Part shown: positions 1-13,363 of the stretch, piece by piece
Layout: the number at the start of each line of letters is the position of its first letter
Numbering within the stretch: the stretch's first letter is position 1
Origin: Triticum aestivum
Lineage: Eukaryota > Streptophyta > Magnoliopsida > Poales > Poaceae
Direction of reading: 5' to 3'
DNA length: 64,000 bases
NCBI RefSeq assembly: GCF_018294505.1
Contig: NC_057811.1
Location: 407,271,652-407,335,651, forward strand
Translations under genes and position numbers: made by a program
Notes under the pieces: model-generated
The model's database searches: none
Told to the model about the DNA's origin: nothing
What the model saw: only the letters and a program-made list of their open reading frames with translations

Positions 1-804
1 AGTGCATTGCCTGATAATCACTAAAAAACGGGCTCCATTCGGTGCTCATCCTGGTGTAGTAGTAGTAGTAGTACTAGGCAATGCAGTTGACGGGTGACCT
101 TGGCGAGCGGCGACCGAGGGAATTGAACCGTGCTCGGCACGGTAGGTAACGTTGTCTCGTTACTTTTTTTTGAACACAACGTTCTCTAGTTACTAAAGCA
201 TCCCTCCGTTGTTCATCGGTAGTCTTTATGGACCGGGGACATGAGGGGAATTTCCTAGGGCCGGAAATCTGGCCGCCAGATATTTCGACTCGAAACGCGG
301 AGGCTCGACTGGTTGGGGTTGCCTAATGTGCGTACCACGCACGCCACTAGAAGGACACGAGCCCGGTTTTTATTTTTTTTTATTTTTCTAGGATCAACAC
401 GAGCGAAGGTCTGGCTGGTACGCCATTGGGTCCTACCATTCGAGAATACGAAAGGAACCTTTTAAGTTGCCGAACGAATCTATGTGTATTACAATGCCCG
501 TATTTTCCTTGCAAATACTAATCTCAACGTGGTAATTGATATGACGAGTTGTTGAATTAGAGTGAGTTTGTGATATAGTGATCTCAACGTGGATTTCACA
601 TTTCATGGTATCCCTGATAAGTTTTTCAACGCAAATTCAAATTTAAAAGATGAACAATATGGAGGTGAGAAAACTTTGTATGTATCAAGCATATGACCAC
701 AGACACGCACACACACAGACACCCACACACGAACAGAACAACAATCCAATAAGTATAGTGCATCTATTTTTCCAAACCATGCATGTATGACACGAATTCA
801 AAAA
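1..804. other. Intergenic flank, no gene seen
   Basis: No convincing coding exon or element boundary is visible. Simple repeats are present: a GTA run near 57-75 and a CA-rich stretch near 700-733. The A/T-rich middle is typical intergenic grass DNA. Confidence 0.5.
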
Positions 805-806
805 TA

Positions 807-962
807 CTCCTTCTGTTCAATATTAGTCTTTTAGAGATTTCAACAAGCGACTACATACGGAGCAAAATGAGTGAATCTACACCCTAAAATATGTCTATAT
901 ACATCCGTATGTGCCAGTCCACTTGAAATCTCTAAAAGACTAATATTTAGGAACGAAGGGAG
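807..962. mobile_element. Stowaway MITE (Thalos-like)
   Basis: The ends are inverted repeats beginning CTCCTTCTGTTC and ending GAACGAAGGGAG, with matching inner arms (TAGTCTTTTAGAGATTTCA against TGAAATCTCTAAAAGACTA). It is flanked by the dinucleotide TA at 805-806 and 963-964, the Tc1/Mariner target duplication. It has no coding capacity. The inner sequence resembles the Triticeae Thalos family; that name is from memory. Confidence 0.85.
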
Positions 963-1163
963 TAAAATGTAAGACATGCATGGTCCTCAATTCAATATTT
1001 AAAACGAACATGAAACTGAAACATGAATATTAAGTCTAGTACTACAGTACATGCAAATGTTGTGTTTAATTTGGCGGAGCTATGATTATCGGGGGTCACC
1101 CCCTCGACCTTAGATAAAATTGTGAAGCTCTGTTTAGGGTTGTTTAGATTATATTTGTCCCCA

Positions 1164-1168
1164 CCCTC
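1164..1168. repeat. Target site duplication CCCTC (left)
   Basis: CCCTC lies directly before the left LTR terminus TGTGACGCC and is repeated at 17986-17990 directly after the right terminus. A matching 5-bp pair marks the borders of one integration event. Confidence 0.85.
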
Positions 1169-2265
1169 TGTGACGCCCTCGATTCAATCGTACACTAAAA
1201 CGACGGTGACGAACTAGACGGTGGCTACAGAGCGACGGCGGAGCTCAGAGGCGGCTAGCGTCAGCTCGAGCTTGAATCTGTGCTTCTGCAGAAAGGAGAA
1301 GGGTGCGGATGCTCACAGCATAGCTTTGGGGAGGGCTCGGCGAGGCCGGGGGCTGTCGGAGGCGCGCGGATCGACGCGTCGAACAGCGCCTAACAGAGGT
1401 TGAAGATGGGCTCGATCCCCGCGATGCAGAGGCGCCCAGCTCGAACCGATCTTCGTAGGGGAAGCACCAGAGGAAGACGGAGCTTTTGGACAAGCTCCTT
1501 GCCGGCGAGGACAACGACGAGCACGCAGGCAAGGTCGGCCATGGCGATGATGGCGTCGGGTTCGCGTTGGGGAGAAGAGAGCGAGCGAGGAAGAGGGGAA
1601 AGTGGGCGCTAGGGTTTGTACAGAGGGTGGGGGCGACCTAGTAGGCGCCAGGGAGCCGCCGGATGGCCGCCCCGTGGCCATCGGCGACCACGGACGGCGC
1701 GCGAGGGTACACCCAGCCCCTGGTGAACAGAGGTGGGGGAAGGCACGGAAAAGTGGGCTGGGCTGCACTGTTGCGCGGCTGGGCCAAGTGCACAGTGCAC
1801 GTGGCCTTTTTTTCTATAATTCTGTTTTTCTTTTACAGAAAGGGTTTTGTAATATGTGGGGTGCCAACAATGATTTTTGTAAAATATGGGAATTGTCCAC
1901 ATAAATACAATGCAATGTTTGGCACAGCCACAAAAAGTTTGGAAGAAGTTTGAATTAGATTGAATTTGCAAAAAAAAGGAAAAGCAATTAATTTGCTGAG
2001 TTGGCACTATTTTAATTTGCTATAGTCCATCTTAGCTTGGAGGTGATGTTGTTTTCCTTAACAATCATTTGTTATGGAATTTTTACTAAATGATTGACTA
2101 TTTTGCAGCAACTTTTGTGCAACTTCAAAATTCACTTGCAAATTGAATTTGATTCGAAAGTGGAATTTCAAATGAGATTTGAATCAAAGGTGATTAAGCA
2201 CTGTTTGGAAAAATGATTAGCTTAATCACAGAGGTTTACTGTAGCATGACACTGGGGGTGTTACA
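1169..2265 (-). repeat. LTR copy 1, internally deleted
   Basis: This copy keeps both termini but is 1097 bp against 4508 bp in copy 2. The first 30 bases match the start of copy 2 (5582 onward), then the sequence jumps to the equivalent of about 9034. The bases CTAA are present at both deletion borders in copy 2 (5608-5611 and 9030-9033) and once at the junction (1195-1198). This points to a deletion of about 3.4 kb by short-homology recombination. Confidence 0.85.
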
Positions 2266-5200
2266 AATCTCCTCCACTACAAGAAATCTCGTCCCAAGAT
2301 TTAAGAGGTGGAGTAAGGGGAAAGACTCGGGAAGGACGGAGCTCAACACAAGATAGGTACGTGGGGACTATGTCAGTGAACGTGGCATAGAGGCATTTGT
2401 CGAGTTGAAATTCAAGAAAGTCATCGAGAGCAAGGTGAGGTGCAATAAGAAGCTTCAACCTGGTAGGCAATCGTTTGTTGCCTGAAACAAGGGTGAAAGG
2501 GGTTCAGAGCAATGGGAATAAGTATTGCGTCTGATACCAGAATAGATCGCTAGGAATGTGGCTCGTGATTTACATACGAAGCCAAGTGCGAGGAATACCT
2601 TTGAAAACATGGATGTACACGAGCATCAGGTTTCGATCATGTGGAACTGTGGGTTATGGGCCCACCATGTGGTAGAAAGTAGGAAGGAAGCTGACATCTT
2701 GCACGGTCATGATGGCAAGGCAGGTCAGAGGATAGCATGTCAATTATGTTGGCAACAACGTTGGTACCAAGGGCGAGGGATGAAGAGAACCATTTTCCTG
2801 CTAGTTAAGACGAGGCAGACCAATAGGCAAAGTTCTCGTCCATCGGTGGCTACCTGAATGTCATCAACAATAGTAACAAGGTATTACTGACAGAGTTTGT
2901 ACACCGAGGTGTTTACATAAGCAGGGAATTATCACTGCCCAGGTATGTTAGTTTACAAGAAAGGTTAAGCAAAACAATGGAAAGGAAAGTGTGTTGAAAC
3001 ACAAGTATTAGGAGTATATCCTTCACAAGAACAAGCAGAGCAGGATAATCATGACAAGGTAATAGATTACCTTTTAGGTAAAGGGGAGAGGAAATTCATG
3101 ACGTTACCCAGACAACAGTGTTTGGATAAGTGATCAAGAAAACTTTAGCATTGCGCCTCCAAATGGTTTTAAAGAGGTTCGGAGTACCACAATCATGCTT
3201 TGGGATAGCATTGACATGGTCATCAGGTAAAGGTCGGACCTTGGGAACACAAAGGATCCATTGGAATTTTTAGAACATATCATGCTATTTTATCAGGAAA
3301 AAGATGAGGAGGTGGCCGATGGGTTTAGTAGCAATCCATCGACATGTCAAAAAGGATGTATGCCAAAATGATATGAACAAGTTTGTGTTGGGGGGAAGGC
3401 AAGAATGTTGTCGATGATAACCCAAATCATCGAGGGGCAAGGATGGTCTCATCACGAATTCGATTGATATGCTGGAAGAGCTCAGATGTTCACGAGCACG
3501 ACACAATTGTCGAGCAGGAAGATGTAATCGATCGGCGATGACATCAAGTCAAAGGAATGATGAAGCGAAAAGTTATTGGAACCACGGGTACAACACAAAC
3601 ACGAAAACAAGCTTGCTGTTCAAGGCGAAATGGTATGACGAGGAAGATTGACATAAGCTTAGCTCATCGTCGAAAACTCTGCTCCGGGAAAAAGGGCCAG
3701 GTAGCACAGTTAAAATTTAGCACGATAATGACATAGTCGGCCAGGCTAGGAATGACTGAAAGGATTATTAAACTCGTAAGCAATGAAAATTACTTAGAGT
3801 TATAGAATCGGAGTGTGGAATCGATTCAATCGGTTCACTTATCGGTGTCCTCGAGTGATTAATAACTCAGATCCCGGGGGAAATCTGAAATCGGTGAGAA
3901 GCAATACTAGATGAAGACTCATGTAGGAAGCAACACAGTTCTCTGATATTCTCGAGGTACCGGAGGGTAATACTCGAAGGAAGATCAAAATAGAGGTTGC
4001 GGAGATGCGTTGATCTGCAGAAGACAAGTGCTTTAACTTGTCCGAGAAATGGAAATAAAGGAGAACAATCATGGTGAGAACCATAGTTGCAAAGGACCAA
4101 ACATAGATACCATATGAACTTATAACAAGGGGATTATTATTATCACAAGAAGCTTCCATGATAAGTGCCACATCAGGTCCATGGGCATGAACACAAAGTT
4201 CAAGGTCGACTCCCACTTCTTCAATGCATAACCTTTCATTCACTCCTCGTTTTCGAAGAAATTGTAGTGCAGCGGATTTATTTGGCCTTTCATTCACTCC
4301 TCGTTTTTGAAGAAATTGTAGTGCAGAGGATTTATTTGGCGAAATACCAGAAGAGTAAGACTCCTGAGGGCTCTCGGGTTCACACGGATTATGGAAGGCA
4401 TAAGTTCAACCCATCGGGGCATTTTTACGAATCTATACCACCATCAACCAAGCAAAAGATACGAGTTCAAAAGCAGAGTATCAAAGTCAAAGCAGATGAT
4501 TCAATTTACCGAAGGTATTATGTATCAGGGAAAACTCACAAGACTTTGGATGTGAAGGTCACTGTCGGATAACAACCCAGCAATGGATCTGGCGGTTCAT
4601 GACAGAGTTGATGTGAGTATCGGTAGTCAATCAGATGAAGAAGGGGATGCAAAGGTATCGGCTTATAGAAACGTTTGAATGATTCGATGCTTGGGTACAA
4701 AGGAATTATGATTTCAAGACGGAGGATCAGAAGCAGAGGCTCTGATCAAAAGATGAGTAAGTTGAATAGACTTAGAGGTGTACCCGATCAAATCTGGATT
4801 GGGAAAGAACCAGCTCATATCTGGAAGAATGTCTTGGCCGGAAAGAAAATTTCCAAGGATTGATTGATGATTGCGAGTATTCACACACACGCTGAATCCA
4901 TAGGAACAGAATGACAATCACAAAGAATTTTAAAGAATATTGCTAGACATATGGAATTAATCCTAATGCAAGCAGGCAAGGAGAATCAAGAGCAATAGGC
5001 TACAGAGGATTTTGAAAGATCAGAAAGACTTTTTAGGTATTTGGAAAGCAAATGAACAACTGGGGATGAACGAACCCCGGTTAAGTGAATTATCCGCAGT
5101 TCGAAAAGAAGCTGCAAAGCACAAGGCACAAAGGATTCTCGGAACAACAGAGAGTACTAGTGGTATCTTGTAATACCAGGAGCAATTGGGGATGAAGGTA

Positions 5201-5581
5201 CAGGAGGCAAGGTTGTTATTCATGGGGATTATCGATGGTCAGGAACTGAAAGGCAGTTGGCACAGGGTCTCGAGAAACATCGAGGAGTATCCACAGAATC
5301 TTCTGGCGAAGCAAGCAATCATCGATAATGTCAGGGCTCTCCGGGAGGAAGTGGGTACGAGAACCTAATGTCAGAGTTAGTAAAATGTTTAACCCGAATA
5401 GACGAGAGATCAGAGTGCCAGAATATAGAAGAGGTATAAAAGATCCTAATACCACCCAATGGCGACGTGGGCCCGTAAGACACACATCCATGTTAGTAAA
5501 AGTTTTGCAGTGACTAGACTCGACTATGGCCAAGGAGTTGGAAGGGGGGCTACCTACAGGCAGTCGGCTCTGATACCAACT
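2266..5581 (-). other. LARD internal domain, copy 1 (non-coding)
   Basis: This 3.3 kb segment lies between LTR 1 and LTR 2 and is closely matched by 10090-13363. No long open frame or retroviral protein motif is visible on either strand. On the minus strand it begins with a primer binding site beside LTR 2 and ends with the purine-rich GTGGAGGAGATT beside LTR 1. A local 54-bp direct duplication at about 4232-4339 is not seen in copy 2. Confidence 0.8.
5567..5578 (-). promoter_or_regulatory. tRNA primer binding site, LARD internal copy 1
   Basis: The minus strand reads TGGTATCAGAGC three bases inside LTR 2. This is the usual plant retroelement primer site complementary to the 3' end of initiator tRNA-Met. 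It fixes the element orientation as minus. Confidence 0.85.
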
Positions 5582-8500
5582 TGTGACGCCCTCGATTCAA
5601 TCGTACACTAATCATACACGCAAATGTGTACGATCAAGACCAAGGACTCACGGGAAGATATCACAACACAACTCTAGACACAAATTAAAATAATACAAGC
5701 TATATATTACAAGCCAGGGGCCTCAAGGGCTCAAATACATAAGCTCGAATACACAAGAGTCAGCGGAAGCAACAATATCTGAGTACATACATAAGTTAAT
5801 CAAGTTTGCCTTAAGAAGGCTAGCACAAAAGCAACATCGATCGAAAAGGCAAGGCCTCCTGCCTGGGAGCCTCCTAACTACTCCTGGTCGTAGGCGGTCT
5901 CCACGTAGTAGTAGGCATCTGCGGTGGCATCTGGCTCCTGGGCTCCGACATCTGGTTGCATCAACCGGAAAGAAGAAGAAAGGGGGAAAAGGAGGAGCAA
6001 AGCAACCGTGAGTACTCATCCAAAGTACTCGCAAGCAAGGATCTACACTACATATGCATCGGTATCAATGAAAAGGATTGTATCTGTGGTCTGAACTGCA
6101 GAATGCCAGAAGAGATGGGGAAAGCCTAGCCTATCAAAGACTAGCATCTTCAAGCAGCACCAAACATCTTGCAGCATCAGAAGAGAGATAAGAGTAGCAT
6201 AAAGTAAAGTAGTAGTAGTGTTATCAACCTCGGCCAGAGATCCTTTCTCGACTCCCTGCGAGAAAGCAATCCCAGAGCCATACTATCCATTTCTCATCTC
6301 CATTTCTCATATCCATTTCTCATCTCAGGTATCGAGTTCTAGTTGTATCGATCGGGATACAACTCCAAGTGTCCGTTACCGTAGGACAGGCTATCGATAG
6401 ATGTTTTCTTCCCTGCATGGGTGCACCAACTTACCCACCATGCTCGATTAACTCCGGCCGAACACACTTTCCTGGGTCATGCCCGGCCTCGGCCAAACAA
6501 TACGCCGCAACCCGACCTAGGCTTAATAGAGAGGTCAGCACGCCGGACTAAACCTATGCCCCCAGGGGTCATGGGCCATCGCCCCGGGAACTCCCGCATG
6601 TTGCGTGGGCGGCCTGTGAGCAGACCTAGCTACCTCCTTAAAAAAGGCAGGAGCTTTCCAGTCCAACCCAACACGCGCCGCTCAGTCGCTGACGTCTAAT
6701 AAGCTTCGGCTGATGCATATGATGCAGAACGCCCATACTATGCCCACGTGATGGTTAGTGCTATCAGGCCAGAGGCCCCTCGGATCAAATATCCAAATCG
6801 TAGTGGATTAGGAGCACGCGGTAACAAGCAGAGACTCACGAAAGATGTGACCCCGTTGCCCCGTCTCGAGGACCTGCGGCAAGGGCTAAGAATGCCCGGC
6901 CACGCCTCGTAAGTATCTCGCGGGCACCTGCAAGGTCAACCTGACTCCACATCACTCGCGGGTACCCCTCAGGGTCGACCCGCCTTTCCAAGAAACAGCT
7001 GTAAAGTCCAAGTATCCGTGTGTCCAAACATCAAGGGGAAAACCCGAGGAATCACCCCCGGTGAATTCCACTCGATGTAATCATCAAGGTGAACGTAAGA
7101 GGAACCACCCCCGAGGTTCACACTCGAGGGGTTGCACGACAGAGTCGTATCGGAAGTGGTTAAGGCGGAATCACCCCCGATGACCACGACCAAATAGCTA
7201 CACTACAGGGTTAACATCAGAAGTGCGGTAGAAGTCTCACCCTCGGCACTCGATAGTAACCCAGTAGTGTCGAGCAACTAAGGGGAAAGTGATGTGCGGT
7301 GCCGGGGCCTGGTCTTCGATCCCGTTGATCGGGTCTTCAATGATGAAGCAGGGGCAACAAGGACAAGGTGGGGGTCACTGATGGATCACTAACCAACGTA
7401 TAGTAAGCTGTTTAGGATAAGCATGTAAGGTACAACAGCAGATACAAAAGCAGGCTATGCATCAGAATAGGAGCAAAAATTACAGTAGCAAAATCTAATG
7501 CAAGCATGAGAGAATGGAATGGGCGATATCGGGATGATCAAAGGGGGGGCTTGCCTGGAAGCTCCACTGAAAGGGAAGAAGGGTTGTCGATGACGTAGTC
7601 GATCACATGGACATCAGCAGCGGTCTCGGGGTCTACCGAAGAGAAGAGGGGTAAGAAACAGTAAATATAGAGCAAACATATGCATGACAGGCAATAAGCA
7701 GTGCTAGGGGTGCTCTAACGTAGTACTACGCGATACAGGCGAAGGGGGAGAACAACTGGGAATATTTTCCCGGGGTTAGGCATTTTCGGACAGACAAACC
7801 GGAGGGGAAAGGTCCAATGCTCGCTATGATTGGGACGTCTGACGGACAAATGGACTGCGTAGTCGGATTCGTCTTGTCGTTCTAAGCAACTTTCATGTAT
7901 AAAACTTTTTCATCCGACCTACGGATTATTTTCTATTAATTTTCAAAGATTTAAACATTTTCTTGATTTATTATTATTTTGAAAATAAACCGTAAATGCT
8001 ATGGGTACACCGAAGTGTACCCAGCATTATGCACATGTGGCTCGCAGATGGGGCCATAGGGCCAGGTTGACCAAGTCAACAGAGACTAGTGAACCAGTGA
8101 ATAGGAGAAGTGGGTCCGCATGTCATTGACTCTAACCTTAGTAGTTTAGGTAAATTTGCTTAATTAACAACGGGGCCTATTTGTCATTGACTCAGTCTTT
8201 TTAGAGCAACTAATTAAAGCTAATAAACAGAGGTGGCCACTTGTCATATGTTATTAGACTAATTGAGCAGTAAAGCATTACTACTAAAATAACTAAGCCT
8301 AGACATAACTAAACAAGGGCCGGCATGGTGGCACAGCCGTGAGGCTGGTTGTGCACACACACACACACGTGCACACACACAGCACACTCACCACACCACG
8401 GCCATTGCCTTGGCCATGGCCAGCAGCAGCAGCACTTGGCGGTAGCAGCTAGCAGTGGCACTAGGCAGCGGCTGCCCTTGGCCGTAGCGGCTGGAGCAGC

Positions 8501-10089
8501 AGTAAGGCAGAGCAGTAGCAGCGGCATAGCAGCAGTAGCAAAACAACAGCCGCAGAAGCAAGCAGCTAGTAACGACACTAGCAGAGCTGCAGCAATATGC
8601 GAGCAGCAAGGCAAGCGCGAGAGCAAGGGCGCGCCGCGGCGTGGGCCTGCGTGGGCACGCGCATGGAGGGCCGAGCACGCCGCGCGTGTAGGGGATAGCA
8701 GCGGCAGCACGCGGGATTGGCGCCTAGGAGCAGCGGCAGAGCCGGCAGGCGAGAGAGGCAGCGGCAGCGACGCACGGAACCGGCGGCTGCGGCGACCAAA
8801 GGGACGGCCGCAACCTCCTATCGGACGAGCAGGACGGGTCACATCGTCCGATGCACGCAGCACAAGCGGGGATGGCCTGGGAGATGGGCAACACAGACAA
8901 CCCGTGGCAGCGGTGGCGGAAGTTCGATGGGATCGAGCCAGCAGGCTCGGATCCGTTGATTTGGTGACATGGGCGGCATCCAGGCGGTGTACTGAGCGCA
9001 GTGATGTACTTTTCAGAGCCAGGGGTGGGCTAAAACGACAGTGACGAACTAGACGGCGGCTACAGAGCGACGGCGGAGCTCGGAGGCGGCTAGCGTCACC
9101 TCCAGCTTGAATCTGAGCTTCTACAGAAAGGAGAAGGGTGCAGATGCTCACAGCGTAGCTTGGGGAGGGCTCGGCGAGGCCGGGCGCTGTCAGAGACGCG
9201 TGGATCGACACGTCGAACGGCGGCTAACAGAGGTTGAAGATGGCCTCGATCCCTAGGATGCAAAGGCGCCCAGCTCGATTCGTAGTGGAAGCAGCAGAGG
9301 CAGACGGAGCTTTTGGACAAGCTCCTTGCCGGCGAGGACAAGAGCACGCAGGCAAGGTCGGCCATGGCGATGATGGCGTCGGGTTCCCGTTGGGGAGAAG
9401 TGAGCGAGCGAGGGAGAGGGGAAAGTGGGGGCTAGGGATTGTACAGAGGGTGGGGGCGACCTAGTAGGCGCCGGGGAGCCCCCGGATGGCCGCCCCGTGG
9501 CCATCGGCGACCACAGACGGCGCACGAGCGTACACCCAGCCCCTGGTGAACAGAGGTGGGGCATGGCACGGATAAGTGGGCTGGCCTGCACTGTTGCGCG
9601 GCTGGGCCAAGTGCACAGTGCGCCTGGCCTTTTTTTTTCTATAATTCTGTTTTTCTTTTACAGAAAGGGTTTTGTAATATTTGGGGTGCCAAAAATGATT
9701 TTTGTAAAATATGGGAATTGTCCACATAAATACAATGCAATGTTTGGCACAGCCACAAAAAGTTTGGAAGAAGTTTGAATTAGATTGAATTTGCAAAAAA
9801 CAGAAAAGCAATTAATTTGGTGAGTTGGCACTGTTTTAATTTGCTATAGTCCATCTTAGCTTGAAGGTGATGTTGTTTTCCTTAACAATCATTTGTTATG
9901 GAATTTTTACTAAATGATTGACTATTTTGAAGCAACTTTTGTGCAACTTCAAAATTCACTTGCAAATTGAATTTGATTTGAAAGTAGAATTTCAAATGAG
10001 ATTTGAATCAATGGTTATTAAGCACTGTTTGGAAAAATGATTAGCTTAATCACAGAGGGATACTGTAGCATAACACTGGGGGTCTTACA
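5582..10089 (-). repeat. LTR copy 2, full length
   Basis: The copy runs from TGTGACGCCC to CTTACA on the plus strand, 4508 bp. Its right terminus carries a substitution (TCTTACA where LTRs 1 and 3 have TGTTACA). It contains a CA-rich microsatellite near 8351-8390 and a GC-rich segment with AGC runs (about 8400-9000). That segment produces long but meaningless open frames on both strands. Confidence 0.85.
8351..8390. repeat. CA microsatellite in LTR 2
   Basis: CA dinucleotide runs interrupted by GTG are followed by AGCACACTCACC. The equivalent place in LTR 3 (about 16130-16170) has a shorter and more interrupted run, so the tract has changed length since the LTRs diverged. Confidence 0.8.
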
Positions 10090-13000
10090 AATCTCCTCCA
10101 CTATAAGAAATCTCGTCCTGAGATTTAAGAGGTGGAGTAAGGGGAAAGACTCGCGAAGGACGGAGCTCAACACAAGATAGGTACGTGGGGACTATGTCAG
10201 TGAATGTGGCATCGAGGCATCCGTCGAGTTGAAATTCAAGAAAGTCATCGAGAGCAAGGTGAGGTGCAATAAGAAGCTTCAACCTGGTAGACAATCGTTT
10301 GTTGCCTGAAACAAGGGGTGAAAGGGGTTTAGAGCAATGGGAATAAGTATTGCGTCTGATACCAGAATAGATCGCTAGGAATGTGGCTCGTGATTTACAT
10401 ACGAAGCCAAGTGTGAGGGATACCTTTGAAAACATGGATGTACACGAGAGTTAGGTTTCGATCCTGTGGAACTGTGGGTTATGGGCCCACCATGTGGTAG
10501 AAAGTAGGAAGGAAGCTGACATCTTGCACGGTCATGATGGCAAGGCAGGTCAGAGGATAGCATGTCAATTATGTTGGCAACAACGTTGGTACCAAGGGCG
10601 AGGGATGAAGAGAACCATTTTCCTGCTCGTTAAGACGAGGCGGACCAATAGGCAAAGTTCTCGTCCATCGGTGGCTACCTGAATGTCATCAACAATAGTA
10701 ACAAGGTATTACTGACAGAGTTTGTACACCGAGGTGTTTACATAAGCAGGGAATTATCACTGCCTAGGTATGTTAGTTTACAAGAAAGGTTAAGCAAAAC
10801 AATGGAAAGGAAAGTGTGTTGAAACACAAGTATTAGGAGTATATCCTTCACAAGAACAAGCAGAGCAGGATAATCATGACAAGGTAATAGATTACCTTTT
10901 AGGTAAAGGGGAGAGGAAATTCATGACGTTACCCAGACAACAGTGTTTGGATAAGTGATCAAGAAACCTTTAGCATTGCGCCTCCAAATGGTTTTAAAGA
11001 GGTTCGGAGTACCACAATCATGCTTTGCGATAGCATTGACATGGTCATCAGGTAAAGGTCGGACCTTGGGAACACAAAGGATCCATCGGAATTTTTAGAA
11101 CATATCATGCTATTTTATCAGGAAAAAGATGAGGAGGTGGCTGATGGGTTCAGTAGCAATCCATCGACATGTCAAAAAGGATGTATGCCAAAATGATATG
11201 AACAAGTTTGTGTTGGGGGGAAGGCAAGAATGTTGTCAATGATAACCCAAATCATCGAGGGGCAAGGATGGTATTTCTCATCACGAATTCGATTGATATG
11301 CTGGAAGAGCTCAGATGTTGACGAGCATGACACAATTGTCGAGAGATTTCAGGAAGATGTAATCGATCGGCGATGACATCAAGTCAAAGGAATGATGAAG
11401 CGAAAAGTTATTGGAACCACGGGTACAACACAAACTCAAAAACAAGCTTGCTGTTCAAGGCGAAATGGTATGACGAGGAAGATCGACATAAGCTTAGGTC
11501 ATCGTCGAAAACTCTGTTCTGGGAAAAAGGACCAGGTAGCACAGTTAAAATTTAGCACAATAATGACATAGCCGGCCAGGCTAGGAATGACTTGAAGGAT
11601 TATTAAACTCGTAAGCAAAGGAAATTACTTAGAGTTATAGAATCGGAGTGCGGAATTGATTCAACCGGTTCACTTATCGGTGTCCTCGAGTGATTAATAA
11701 CTCAGATCCCGGGGGAAATCTAAAATCGGTGAGAAGCAATACTAGATGAAGACTCATATAGGAAGCAACACAGTTCTTTGATATTCTCGAGGTACCGGAG
11801 GGTAATACTCGAAGGAAGATCAAAATAAAGGTTGCGGAGATGCGTTGATCTGAAGAAGACAAGTGCTTTAACTTGTCCGAGAAATGGAATTAAAGGAGAA
11901 CAATCATGGTGACAACCACAGTTGCAAAGGACCAAACATAGATACCATATGAACTTATAACAAGGGGATTATTATTATCACAAGAAGCTTCCATGATAAG
12001 TGCCACATCATGTCCATGGGCATGCACACAAAGTTCAAGGTCGACTCCCACTTCCTCAATGCATAACCTTGCATTCACTCCTCGTTTTCGAAGAAATTGT
12101 AGTGTAGAGGATTTGTCTGGCGAAATACCAAAAGAGTAAGACTCCTGAGGGCTCTCGGGTTCACACGGATTATGGAAGGCGTAAGTTCAACCCATCGGGG
12201 CATTTTTACGAATCTATGCCACCATCAGCCAAGCAAAAGATACGAGTTCAAAAGCAGAGTATCGAAGTCAAAGCAGATGATTCAATTTATCGAAGGTATT
12301 ATGTATCAGGGAAAAACTCACAAGACTTTGGATGTGAAGGTCACTGTCGGATAACAACCCAGCAATGGATCTGGCGGTTCACGACAAAGTTGATGTGAGT
12401 ATCGGTAGTCAATCAGATGAAGAAGGGGATGCAAAGGTATCGGCTTATAGAAACATTTGAATGACTCGATGCTTGGGTACAAAGGAATTATGATTTCAAG
12501 ATGAAGGATCAGAAGCATAGGCTCTGGTCAAAAGATGAGTAAGTTGAATAGACTTAGAGGTGTACCCGATCAAATCTGGATTGGGCAAGAACCAGCTCAT
12601 ATCTGGAAGAATGTCTGAGCCGGAAAGAAAAATTCCAAGGATTGATTGATGATTGCGAGTATTCGCACACACGCTGAATCCATAGGAACAGAATGACAAT
12701 CACAAATAATTTTAAAGAATATTGCTAGACATATGGAATTAATCCTAATGCAAGCAGGCAAGGAGAATCAAGAGCAATAGGCTGCAGAGGATTTTGAAAG
12801 ATCAGAAAGCCTTTTCAGGTATTTGGAAAGCATATGAACAACTGGGGATGAACGAACCCCGGTTAAGTGAATTATTCGCAGTTCGAAAAGAAGCTGCAAA
12901 GCACAAGGCACAAAGGATTCTCGGAACAACGGAGAGTACTAGTGGTATCTTGTAATAACAGGAGCAACTGTGGATGAAGGTACAGGCGGCAAGGATGTTA

Positions 13001-13363
13001 TTCATGGGGATTATCGATGGTCAGGAACTGCAAGGCAGTTGGCACAGGGTCTCGAGAAACATCGAGGAGTATCCGCGGAATCTTCTAGCGAAGCAAGCGA
13101 TCATCGATAATGTCGGGGCTCTCCGGGAGGAAGTGGGTACGAGAACCTAATGTCAGAGTTAGTAAAATGTTTAACCCGAATAGACGAGAGATCAGAGTCC
13201 CAGAGTATAGACGAGGAATAAAAGATCCTAATAACACCCAATGGCGACATGGGCCCGTAAGACACACAACCATGTTAGTAAAAGTTTTGTAGTGACTAGA
13301 CTTGACTACGGCCAAGGAGTTGGAAGGGGGGCTACCTATAGGCAGTCGGCCCTGATACCAACT
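10090..13363 (-). other. LARD internal domain, copy 2 (non-coding)
   Basis: This segment is nearly identical to 2266-5581 along its whole length, with scattered substitutions and small insertions (for example extra bases near 11273 and 11345) and without the 54-bp duplication seen in copy 1. No gag or pol motif is visible. Retention of a non-coding 3.3 kb segment is characteristic of LARD elements. Confidence 0.8.
13349..13360 (-). promoter_or_regulatory. tRNA primer binding site, LARD internal copy 2 (one mismatch)
   Basis: The minus strand reads TGGTATCAGGGC beside LTR 3, one base different from TGGTATCAGAGC in copy 1. As the primer site of the outermost 5' LTR on the minus strand it would be the functional one. 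The mismatch suggests decay after insertion. Confidence 0.75.

Noticed and set aside
5560..5581. A tRNA-Met gene near the TGGTATCAGAGC sequence
   Set aside because: Only the primer-site complement is present, with no cloverleaf. It is the retroelement primer binding site.
8309..9211. 300-codon minus frame and 231-codon plus frame in the LTR 2 GC-rich segment
   Set aside because: They overlap on opposite strands in AGC/GC-rich LTR sequence. The homologous frames in LTR 3 (16116-16981) have different lengths and changed composition, and no domain is visible.
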